From UBA8337 sp049889915 (GTDB taxonomy: Bacteria > Pseudomonadota > Alphaproteobacteria > RS24), in assembly GCA_049889915.1 (NCBI GenBank), contig JBMHCM010000050.1:1-43143 (forward strand): a stretch of 43,143 nucleotides of DNA, in the 5' to 3' direction. This document shows, piece after piece, positions 7,215 through 14,605 of the stretch (position 1 is its first letter; every line of letters starts with the position of its first letter). A program made the position numbers and the translations under genes. Below the pieces are notes generated by a model that saw only the letters and a program-made list of their open reading frames with translations, ran no database searches and was not told where the DNA came from.

Positions 7215-8574
7215 CTTTCTGGCCCACTTTCTGCCCCAATGTTTGATACGGCCGATGCGGCGATTTCAGCCAGCTCAGCTGTCCCAGCCCCATCCTCTTG
7301 CATGCATGTAGAAGCGGTAGCACGGTCAGCATCCAATATAGCGGATGGGTCAGCACCAGCCACAAGCGGCGCGGCAGATTGAGCCGTCGGGCGCGGTGAT
7401 AGAGCAGAACCAACCAAGCGGCGTAGACACTGAGTGAGACGCCCCATAAAAGCGGTGACCAACCGCCTTGCGTCCAACCAGCCTGCAGCCCTAAACCGGC
7501 CAAACCGACCATATGCAACGGTCCGCTGACCAGCCGCGCCAGCATCAGTATTTGGCAAATCGCCCATGGCCCGACTTGGCCCATCCGGCGAGGCGGCACG
7601 GCCTGCATGTGCAGGGTTTGAATATGGCCGGAGTGCCAGCGGGTGCGTTGGCGGTGCCAGATAGGGTGGCTGTGCGGCGCGTTTTCCGTTGTCGCGAGCG
7701 ACAGCATGCGGGTGCGATAACCGGCCCGCGCCAAGCGAATGCCCAAATCCGCATCTTCGGTCAAATTATAGCTGTCCCAGCCATTCAGGCGGCGCAGAAC
7801 ATCGACACGAAAATAATTTGACGAGCCGCCCAAAGGCAGGGCGGCGCAAGCGCTGCTGAGGCCGGGCAGCATGACTTCGAACAAGACGCCATATTCCAGC
7901 GCGAACTGACATTGCTGCCAGCGCGTCGGGTCCGGCTGGATGCGCAATGGGGCTTGCAGACAGGCAAGGCGCCCATCGCCTGCGGCAAAACAGGCTGCGG
8001 CGGTGCGTAACTGCTGGGCATGCGGGCGGTCCTCGGCGTCAAAAATCACCAAAAGCTCACCATTTGTGCGGTTCAGCGCATAATTGCAGGCCCGCGCCTT
8101 GGTGGTCGGTTGGCCGCGCGGCATGCTGAGCAATTGACAAAAGGAAGGCCATTTAACCGCCAAGGCCGCCGACAGGGTGGCCGTATCCTCGGCTTCCATC
8201 AGCACAAGGCATTGCAATTTATCGACCGGATAATCCAGCCCGCCCAGCATGTCGGCCAATTGCGCCATCATATTGGCCTCTTGATGTACCGGCAGCAAAA
8301 TGGTGATGCGCGGCAGTGTATGATCAGCCAATGGCTCTGCGGCGGGCTTTGCGCGCCGCGCCCATAAAAGGCTCCAGCCGAACAAGCAGACCAGCCATGG
8401 CAGGCTGACACAGGTCAGGCCGAGAAACAGCGCGAGAGGTATATTTGGAAAGACCAACCAATCGACGGCCAGCCCGATCGGCACGGCCAGAATGGACAGA
8501 TAAAGGCGCGCATGGTGGCAAGCCTGATTGTCAATGATACGGTGATAGCCGGTGAAATTTGTCGGCGCATTCAT
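7180..8574 (-). CDS. Membrane glycosyltransferase, GT2 family (processive type)
   Basis: A 464-residue inner-membrane glycosyltransferase that should polymerise or extend a surface glycan from a nucleotide sugar. Two hydrophobic segments lie near residues 25-75. The GT-A domain then carries ITILLPVHQEANMM, the DAED metal motif, TEDADLG, and QRTRW of the processive Q/RxxRW class. Three or more membrane segments follow. ATG 8574 is chosen because GGGAGGG lies 4 bases upstream. The stop lies inside the antisense of tRNA-Gly, so the last 11 or so residues (ending KGIEPSS) are encoded by tRNA complement. The tail contains the short repeat GQKVGQKV. No polymer-export partner is beside it, so the product is unknown. 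Confidence 0.85.
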   Translation of the reverse strand: MNAPTNFTGYHRIIDNQACHHARLYLSILAVPIGLAVDWLVFPNIPLALFLGLTCVSLPWLVCLFGWSLLWARRAKPAAEPLADHTLPRITILLPVHQEANMMAQLADMLGGLDYPVDKLQCLVLMEAEDTATLSAALAVKWPSFCQLLSMPRGQPTTKARACNYALNRTNGELLVIFDAEDRPHAQQLRTAAACFAAGDGRLACLQAPLRIQPDPTRWQQCQFALEYGVLFEVMLPGLSSACAALPLGGSSNYFRVDVLRRLNGWDSYNLTEDADLGIRLARAGYRTRMLSLATTENAPHSHPIWHRQRTRWHSGHIQTLHMQAVPPRRMGQVGPWAICQILMLARLVSGPLHMVGLAGLGLQAGWTQGGWSPLLWGVSLSVYAAWLVLLYHRARRLNLPRRLWLVLTHPLYWMLTVLPLLHACKRMGLGQLSWLKSPHRPYQTLGQKVGQKVERVKGIEPSS

Positions 8575-8752
8575 CAATCCCTCCCTGCAGATCTGATGCG
8601 GTTTTCACCTTGTCATCAGGGCAAAAGGGAGGGTGGCGGCGTTAGCGATGTGCGGTTGAAAGAAAAATACCGATACGCCTGTCGCGTGTAATCTGCGCAT
8701 TGGTCAACACGCCATGCACAACCGATTCACAGCACAATTCATTGAAAGATGC

Positions 8753-9541
8753 TCAGCGCAATAATTTCAGCGGCTGTTTCAGCGTGGCGCGCCAGCCATC
8801 ATCGGGCATGTCGGCCAGCCCCAGTTCAATGTCGCCATGGTCTTGCTGCGGTTCGGCCTGATAGCTGGCAAAAAGCCGATCCCAGACAGACAGAAAAAAG
8901 CCGAAATTATGTTGCGCTTCGGCCTCCTGCCGCGAATGGTGCAGCCGATGCATATCCGGTGTGACAATCAGTTTTTGCAACACCGCGTCAAACCGGCCGA
9001 GTGACCAATTGGTGTGATTGAACATGGCGGCGCCATTGAGTAGAACTTCAAAAGCAATCACTGCCGCCACCGGTGCGCCCAGCAGCCATATGGTCGCCGC
9101 TTTGATGACAAAGCTCAGCAAGGCCTCGCCGGGATGAAAACGCAAGGCAGACGAAACATTCAGCGTACGGTCGCCATGATGAGCGCTGTGAAAGGCCCAA
9201 AAAAACGGTAGGCGGTGAAACAGTCGATGCTGCCAATACAGGCTTAAATCCAGCAAAATGAGGCAGCCGATAAATTCCATCCAGAGCGGCAAATCAATGC
9301 GCGCCAGCAATCCGGTATGCTGCCCGCTCAGCGCCACCACCACCAAACCGCCCGGCACCAGCAACCGCAGCAGGATGCTATTGCCGACACCGATGCCGAG
9401 ATTGCCGAAAAAATGTCGCCACCTGACATGCTGCCGCCGCCTTGGTCGCCAGCGTTCGACCAGCAGTAGAGCCAGCAGCAGTCCAAAAAACAGGCCGCTG
9501 CGCAATGTCGCTTCATGGGCGGTAAGAAATTCAGACATCAT
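8753..9541 (-). CDS. Sterol desaturase / fatty acid hydroxylase family protein
   Basis: Membrane di-iron oxidase of the fatty-acid hydroxylase superfamily, acting on a lipid substrate. The three histidine clusters are present: HRLFH, HSAHH and HRLHH. Hydrophobic segments flank them (SGLFFGLLLALLLV, then the LLRLLVPGGLVVVAL region and later ones). The product is 262 residues from ATG 9541. A second ATG at 9538 is equally possible. Both lie inside the end of the upstream TerB-like gene (stop at 9531), so the two are translationally coupled. GGGGA precedes the start. The real substrate (sterol, carotenoid, ornithine lipid or alkylglycerol) cannot be told. Confidence 0.88.
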   Translation of the reverse strand: MMSEFLTAHEATLRSGLFFGLLLALLLVERWRPRRRQHVRWRHFFGNLGIGVGNSILLRLLVPGGLVVVALSGQHTGLLARIDLPLWMEFIGCLILLDLSLYWQHRLFHRLPFFWAFHSAHHGDRTLNVSSALRFHPGEALLSFVIKAATIWLLGAPVAAVIAFEVLLNGAAMFNHTNWSLGRFDAVLQKLIVTPDMHRLHHSRQEAEAQHNFGFFLSVWDRLFASYQAEPQQDHGDIELGLADMPDDGWRATLKQPLKLLR

Positions 9542-9959
9542 ATTCCCCAAGCGGGGCACTGCGCGCTTGCGCCGCCACATCGAAAGCGGCGCGGGTCAGC
9601 CGGTCGATTTTCAGCGCTTCGCCGAGTTTTTCCAGCAGCCGCATTTCTTCCGGACTGGCCGTGCCGTAAAGCGCGACATAATCGGCACTCAGCATGTAAA
9701 TGGTCGGCGCGGCGTCGGGCCTGGCGGCGCCGATGAGGTCCAACACCGTTTCCAATCCGTCGGGCGCATCGGTCATTTCCGGCACCAGCGCGCTGAGCAG
9801 CGCCATCTTGCTGTGATGAGGTGCCAAGCTGCCTGTCGCCGCGACATAGCCGGTCAGCTCGGCATCGCTGCCGGTGCCAGCCAGACGCAGCATCAGCAAG
9901 GCCGCCAAAGCGGCGTCAGCGGCCGACCAATCGAGCGGATGGGGTGGTGTTTCTTGCAT
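9531..9959 (-). CDS. TerB-like helical protein
   Basis: A 142-residue, largely alpha-helical soluble protein. Its C-terminal half, with YGTASPEEMRLLEKLGEALKI, resembles the acidic repeat of the TerB/tellurite-resistance-like family. No signal peptide is present. AGGGGA sits next to the ATG at 9959. Its 3' end overlaps the start of the sterol-desaturase-like gene, so the two probably form an operon. The role is unknown; TerB-like domains are often linked to membrane or stress complexes. The family call rests on the helical pattern and is moderate. Confidence 0.6.
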   Translation of the reverse strand: MQETPPHPLDWSAADAALAALLMLRLAGTGSDAELTGYVAATGSLAPHHSKMALLSALVPEMTDAPDGLETVLDLIGAARPDAAPTIYMLSADYVALYGTASPEEMRLLEKLGEALKIDRLTRAAFDVAAQARSAPLGEYDV

Positions 9960-10028
9960 TCCCCTTTATCGCCAAGCCGCGCGCTGATGACAAGCGGCCA
10001 ATCGGGCGCAGGCGCGGCTTTTGCGGGT

Positions 10029-10056
10029 TTGACAAATGGGTGCGGGCTGATAGGTT
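10029..10056 (+). promoter_or_regulatory. Possible promoter of the lysyl-tRNA synthetase run
   Basis: TTGACA (10029-10034) is followed after 16 bases by TAGGTT (10051-10056), about 40 bases before the lysS start. The -35 is perfect and the -10 partial. It lies in the divergent space between the TerB-like gene and lysS. Confidence 0.4.
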
Positions 10057-10095
10057 CGCCGCATATCAACACAGCAGCCAGTAAAGGGTGAGCCC

Positions 10096-11676
10096 ATGTC
10101 ATTGCAAGACGCCGCACAAACCAGCAAAGCATGGGCTTTTGACGAGGCTCGCAAACTGGCCAAACGGGTCGAAAAGCTGGGCTTGCAAAAAGTCGTGTTT
10201 GAAACCGGCTATGGCCCCAGCGGCCTGCCGCATATCGGCACTTTTGGCGAAGTGGCGCGCACCACTATGGTGCGGCAAGCCTTTCATCTGTTGATGCCGG
10301 ATGTGCCGTCGCGGTTGATTTGCTTTTCCGATGATATGGACGGGCTCAGAAAAGTGCCGGACAATATTCCCAATTGCGACGTGCTGGCCCCGCATCTGGA
10401 AAAACCACTGACCGATGTGCCCGACCCGTTCGGCACGCATGACAGTTTTGGCGCGCACAATAATGCCCGGCTGCAAGCCTTTCTCGATAATTTCGGTTTT
10501 GACTATGAGTTCACCAGCGCTACGCAAATGTATAAAAGCGGTGCGTTTGACGCGACATTGCTCAATGTGTTGGCTAATTATGACAAGGTTCTTTCAATCA
10601 TCCTGCCGACTTTGGGCGAGGCGCGCCGCCAGACCTATTCGCCGTTTTTGCCGATTTGCCCTGACACCGGTCGGGTGCTGATGGTTGCCATTGAGCCGGT
10701 CGATGTGGCCGCCGGTGTGGTGCGTTACACTCACCCTGATAGCGGCGCGCCGGTTGAGACCAAAGTGACGGGTGGCGCGGTGAAGTTGCAATGGAAAGCC
10801 GATTGGGCGATGCGGTGGGCCGCCCTTGGGGTTGATTATGAAATGGCCGGTAAGGATTTGTCGGAATCGGTCAAATTATCATCGCGTATCACGCAAGCTC
10901 TGGGTCACACACCCCCGGAAGGGTTTTCCTATGAGCTGTTTCTCGACGAAAATGGCGAAAAAATATCCAAGTCGAAAGGCAATGGCTTAACCATTGAGGA
11001 ATGGCTGACCTATGCGCCGCCGGAAAGCCTGTCGCTTTATATGTTCCAAGCGCCGCGCAAAGCCAAACGGCTGTATTTCGATGTCATTCCGAAAGCGGTC
11101 GATGAATATATTACCTTTGTCGATAAATATGCCGCCATGGATGAGGCGCAAAAATTGACCAATCCGGCGCATCATATTCACAATGGTGCGGTGCCCGACA
11201 GTGCATCGCCGGTATCTTTCGCGCTGCTGCTCAATTTGGTGTCGGCATCAAACGCCACGGATAAGCAAACATTGTGGGGGTTTATTCAAAATTATGCGCC
11301 GGGCACGACGGCCGATACGCATCCGCTGCTCGACCGTCTGACCGATTATGCGCTGGCCTATTATCGCGATTTTGTCGCGCCGCATAAAACCTATCGCGCC
11401 GCCAGTGCTGAGGAAGACGCGGCGATGGGTGATTTATTGGATAAGCTGGCGGCGCTGCCGCAAGAAGCTGATGGCGAGACCATTCAAAGCGAGGTTTATG
11501 CGGTCGGCATGGCGCATTTTGAAGATAATCTGCGCGGCTGGTTTCAGGCGCTATATGAAATTCTGCTCGGTCAAAGCCAAGGGCCGCGCTTCGGCTCTTT
11601 CGCCGCGCTTTATGGCCTGCAAAAAACCTGTGCGTTGATCGCCGATGGGCGCGCCGGCAAATTGCTGTCCGATTAG
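10096..11676 (+). CDS. lysS: Lysyl-tRNA synthetase, class I
   Basis: Charges tRNA-Lys with lysine. It is 526 residues and belongs to the class I (Rossmann-fold) lysyl-tRNA synthetases found in archaea, alphaproteobacteria and spirochaetes, not to the class II enzyme of E. coli. The nucleotide-binding motifs are HIGT at residues 46-49 and KISKS at 289-293. Other family segments are FETGYGPSGLPHIG and DWAMRWAALGVDYEM. The start ATG follows AAAGGGTGAG. It heads a plus-strand run through DUF952 and pyrD. The gene is also written lysK. No class II lysyl-tRNA synthetase is seen in the window. Confidence 0.97.
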   Translation: MSLQDAAQTSKAWAFDEARKLAKRVEKLGLQKVVFETGYGPSGLPHIGTFGEVARTTMVRQAFHLLMPDVPSRLICFSDDMDGLRKVPDNIPNCDVLAPHLEKPLTDVPDPFGTHDSFGAHNNARLQAFLDNFGFDYEFTSATQMYKSGAFDATLLNVLANYDKVLSIILPTLGEARRQTYSPFLPICPDTGRVLMVAIEPVDVAAGVVRYTHPDSGAPVETKVTGGAVKLQWKADWAMRWAALGVDYEMAGKDLSESVKLSSRITQALGHTPPEGFSYELFLDENGEKISKSKGNGLTIEEWLTYAPPESLSLYMFQAPRKAKRLYFDVIPKAVDEYITFVDKYAAMDEAQKLTNPAHHIHNGAVPDSASPVSFALLLNLVSASNATDKQTLWGFIQNYAPGTTADTHPLLDRLTDYALAYYRDFVAPHKTYRAASAEEDAAMGDLLDKLAALPQEADGETIQSEVYAVGMAHFEDNLRGWFQALYEILLGQSQGPRFGSFAALYGLQKTCALIADGRAGKLLSD

Positions 11677-11697
11677 GAATCTTGCTATCACACGGCC

Positions 11698-12045
11698 ATG
11701 GATCGGGTGATTTTCAAAATACTGACGCCGCAAGCCGATGCGCAATTATCGGCAAATGGTGCTTTGACGCCAAGCGGCGTTGATGCGCAAGACGGCTATG
11801 TGCATTTTTCAACCGCCGCGCAGCTTACTGAAACCTTGAACCTGCATTATCAAGGGCATGGCGATTTGGTCATTCTGGCGGTCGATGGTGGCACGCATCC
11901 TGATATACGCTGGGAAGCGGCGCGCAGCGGCGATTTGTTTCCGCATCTTTACGCCACGCTGACACATGCCATGGTGATTGACCGGCTGCCGCTCAATGCA
12001 GCGCGCGACGGCTTGGCCGACTGGCTGAAAGGAGTTGCCGCATGA
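11698..12045 (+). CDS. DUF952 family protein
   Basis: A 115-residue cytosolic protein of the DUF952 family, whose members look like small beta-rich enzymes related to glutathione transferase-associated or ADP-ribosyl folds. Family marks are DGYVHFSTAAQLTETL, LVILAVD and FPHLYATL. It ends in a 4-base ATGA overlap with pyrD, so the two are almost surely co-translated. No biochemical role is established as far as I know. Confidence 0.85.
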   Translation: MDRVIFKILTPQADAQLSANGALTPSGVDAQDGYVHFSTAAQLTETLNLHYQGHGDLVILAVDGGTHPDIRWEAARSGDLFPHLYATLTHAMVIDRLPLNAARDGLADWLKGVAA

Positions 12046-13094
12046 GCCTCTATCGTAGCTTGCGTCCTTTGCTGTTTATGCTGCCGCCCGAAACGGCGCA
12101 TAAGCTGACCTTACGCGGGCTGGCCGCTTTGGGCCATTTTGGGGCGCCGACGGCAGATGATCATGTTTTGGCGCAGCAGCTGTTCGGCCTGTCTTTCGAT
12201 AATCCGTTCGGCATGGCGGCCGGTTTTGATAAGGATGGCGAGGCGATGCGCGGTGTCCATCGTATCGGTTTTGGCTTTACCGAAATCGGCACATTGACGC
12301 CGCTGCCGCAGGCCGGCAATCCGCAGCCGCGTGTTTTTCGTATTCCGCAGCAAGAGGCATTGATTAACCGGCTCGGCTTTAACAATCGCGGCCAAATCGA
12401 TGCCCTGCACCGGCTGCAAATTTTGCGCGCCAGACCGAACGCCGTGGCGCGCCCGATTGGCGTCAATATTGGTGCCAATAAAGAGGCCGAGGATCGCATT
12501 GCCGATTATGAAAAAGGGGCGGCGCGGTTTGCCGATCTGGCGGATTATTTGACGGTCAATATTTCCTCGCCCAATACGCCGGGCTTGCGCGATCTGCAAG
12601 GCGGCGAGGCGGTGGTAGAGATTATGCAGCGCGTGCGGGCGGCCGCGCCTGCCACGCCGATATTGGTCAAAATCGCCCCCGACCTGCCATTTGATCAGGC
12701 TTGCGAAATCGGCACTTTGGCGCTTGCGCATCAAATTGACGGGCTGATTATTTCCAACACCACCTTGCAGCGCGAGGCGGTCACGGGCTTGCGGCATGGT
12801 GATGAAGCGGGCGGGCTGTCCGGCCAACCGGTTTACACTTTGGCAACCGATATGCTGTCGGAGGTTTATGCCGCCACTGAAGGTAAGCTGAAACTTATCG
12901 GGGTTGGTGGGGTGGCTGACGCGGCGCAGGCCTATGGCAAAATTCGTGCCGGTGCCAGCCTGGTGCAGTTATATACCGGCCTGGTTTATAATGGGCCCGG
13001 TTTGGTGAAACAGATGAAAGCCGGTTTGGTTGAGCTGTTGCGGGCCGATGGCTTTGCCACGATTTCAGACGCTATTGGCGCCGACCATAAATAA
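12042..13094 (+). CDS. pyrD: Dihydroorotate dehydrogenase (quinone), class 2
   Basis: Fourth step of pyrimidine synthesis: FMN-dependent oxidation of dihydroorotate to orotate with ubiquinone as acceptor at the inner membrane. It is 350 residues. Class 2 marks are the amphipathic N-terminal helix (YRSLRPLLFMLPPETAH), AAGFDKDGEAM, NRLGFNN, and NISSPNTPGLR, which carries the catalytic serine. VKIAPDL and IISNTT also match. The start overlaps the DUF952 stop by 4 bases. The gene ends about 20 bases before arsC. Confidence 0.97.
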   Translation: MSLYRSLRPLLFMLPPETAHKLTLRGLAALGHFGAPTADDHVLAQQLFGLSFDNPFGMAAGFDKDGEAMRGVHRIGFGFTEIGTLTPLPQAGNPQPRVFRIPQQEALINRLGFNNRGQIDALHRLQILRARPNAVARPIGVNIGANKEAEDRIADYEKGAARFADLADYLTVNISSPNTPGLRDLQGGEAVVEIMQRVRAAAPATPILVKIAPDLPFDQACEIGTLALAHQIDGLIISNTTLQREAVTGLRHGDEAGGLSGQPVYTLATDMLSEVYAATEGKLKLIGVGGVADAAQAYGKIRAGASLVQLYTGLVYNGPGLVKQMKAGLVELLRADGFATISDAIGADHK

Positions 13095-13115
13095 TCAGCT
13101 TGCAGGGAGAGACTT

Positions 13116-13460
13116 ATGGCTTTGACGATTTATCACAATCCGCGGTGTTCAAAATCGCGGCAGGCGCTGGCCATTTTGACCGAGGGCGGCGCCGATGCCA
13201 CTGTGGTGGAATATTTGAAAACCGGTTTGGATATGCCGACGCTTGAACGTCTGCACAAGCAAGCCGGTGTGGCGGTGCGCGATATGATGCGGACCGGCGA
13301 GGCGGTTTATAAAGAGCTGGGTCTGAAAGATGAAGCGGATGAAGCCAAATTGCTGGCTGCCATTGCTGCCAATCCCATCTTGTTGGAACGCCCTTTGGTC
13401 AGTGACGGCACAACCGCCTGTGTGTGTCGGCCGCCGGAATTGGCTGAACAGTTTCTCTAA
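13116..13460 (+). CDS. arsC: Arsenate reductase, glutaredoxin-coupled ArsC family
   Basis: Reduces arsenate to arsenite with glutathione and glutaredoxin. It is a 114-residue thioredoxin-fold protein. The catalytic loop HNPRCSKSR places Cys12 and Arg16 as in E. coli ArsC. The later arginines are in ERPLVSDG and CRPPE. AGGGAGAG precedes the ATG. No arsR, arsB or acr3 gene is adjacent, so this may be a general ArsC-like redox protein rather than part of an arsenic operon. Confidence 0.92.
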   Translation: MALTIYHNPRCSKSRQALAILTEGGADATVVEYLKTGLDMPTLERLHKQAGVAVRDMMRTGEAVYKELGLKDEADEAKLLAAIAANPILLERPLVSDGTTACVCRPPELAEQFL

Positions 13461-13525
13461 AATCGCCATAAGCATTTGACGCCATGCCGCCCTTGGGTTT
13501 CTATTTACCCAAATGGGAGGACATA

Positions 13526-14551
13526 ATGAGTGTACAAAATCTGATATTGGGCGTGTTGCGCAACAGCCCGCAATTTATCGTTCGTAAATTGGCCGGGGCG
13601 CCGTTGGAAATCGACGGCAATGTGATGGATGCCAATATCCAGATTGTCGCCAATATGGCTGCCGCCGAAGCCGGTGACCCACCGGCCAGTGTTGCCGAAT
13701 GGCGCGAAACCGCCAGGGGTTTTGACGCGCTCAACCTGCCGCATCGGGCCGGTGTGCGGGTTGAAGACATCACCATTCCGGGTGACGGTTTTGAAATGAA
13801 GGCGCGCATTTATACGCCGAAGCGGGCCAGCGAGGCCGACCCGGCGGTTTTGTTTTATCACCAAGGCGGCGTGGTGGTGATGCATCATTTGACCGATGAC
13901 CATTTCTGCTCCGTGCTGGCGGATGAATGCGGTGCCAAAGTGATTTCGCTGGACTATCGCCTGTGTCCGGAAGTTGATTTCCCGACCCCGATTGAGGATG
14001 GCGTGGTGCTGTGGGATTATGTTCAAGCCAATGCTGTGCAATTGGGCATTGACCCGCGCCGTGTAGCCTTGGCCGGGGACAGCGCCGGTGGTCTGATTTC
14101 CGCCACCATGACGCAAATTTTGCGGGCCCGTGGCGGCGTGCAACCGGCCGCGCAATTGCTGGCTTATCCTTGGGTATCGACCGATTTGCCCGAAAGCGGC
14201 TCGCTGGTCAGCTGTGCTGAGTGTTTTCCGCTCAACACCGAGACCATGGAATTTTTCAATGCCACCGTGTTTCCTGATGACAAGAATATCGACCATCCTT
14301 ACGCCAATCCGCTGGCCCATGAAGACCTGAGCAATTTGCCGCCTGCGGTTATCGGCACGGCCGGTTTTGACCCGATCCGCGACCAAGGCAATGAATATGC
14401 CGACCGCTTGAAGGCGGCCGGCAACCAAGTGGTGCATTATTGCTTTAGCGAGCTGACGCATAGCTATTTGATGATGGGCCGGGTCAGCCATGCGGCGGAG
14501 CGCGCCTGTGTGCAATTGGCGCAGGATTTGGCGCGGTTTCTGGGCCGCTAA
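13526..14551 (+). CDS. Alpha/beta hydrolase, hormone-sensitive-lipase-like esterase
   Basis: A 341-residue serine hydrolase of the HSL group, expected to cleave short acyl esters or lactones. The nucleophile elbow is GDSAGG. The oxyanion motif, usually HGGG, reads HQGG here (FYHQGGVVVM), which is a modest deviation. The acid (FDPIRDQG) and histidine (ELTHSYLMM) follow in the expected order. ATG 13526 is chosen because GGGAGG sits 5 bases upstream. An in-frame codon at 13484 has no such site. No signal peptide is evident. It stands alone between arsC and the helicase gene. Confidence 0.88.
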   Translation: MSVQNLILGVLRNSPQFIVRKLAGAPLEIDGNVMDANIQIVANMAAAEAGDPPASVAEWRETARGFDALNLPHRAGVRVEDITIPGDGFEMKARIYTPKRASEADPAVLFYHQGGVVVMHHLTDDHFCSVLADECGAKVISLDYRLCPEVDFPTPIEDGVVLWDYVQANAVQLGIDPRRVALAGDSAGGLISATMTQILRARGGVQPAAQLLAYPWVSTDLPESGSLVSCAECFPLNTETMEFFNATVFPDDKNIDHPYANPLAHEDLSNLPPAVIGTAGFDPIRDQGNEYADRLKAAGNQVVHYCFSELTHSYLMMGRVSHAAERACVQLAQDLARFLGR

Positions 14552-14605
14552 AAACAATTTGCCCGGGCCGTTTGAAGCTTTTGCGTGGCGGCCTATGATT
14601 AGGGC

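Noticed and set aside
7010..7567. Minus-strand frame across the repeats and tRNA-Gly
   Set aside because: Its middle is the familiar antisense translation of a tRNA and its ends are antisense of the hydroxy-acid oxidase tail and the glycosyltransferase gene.
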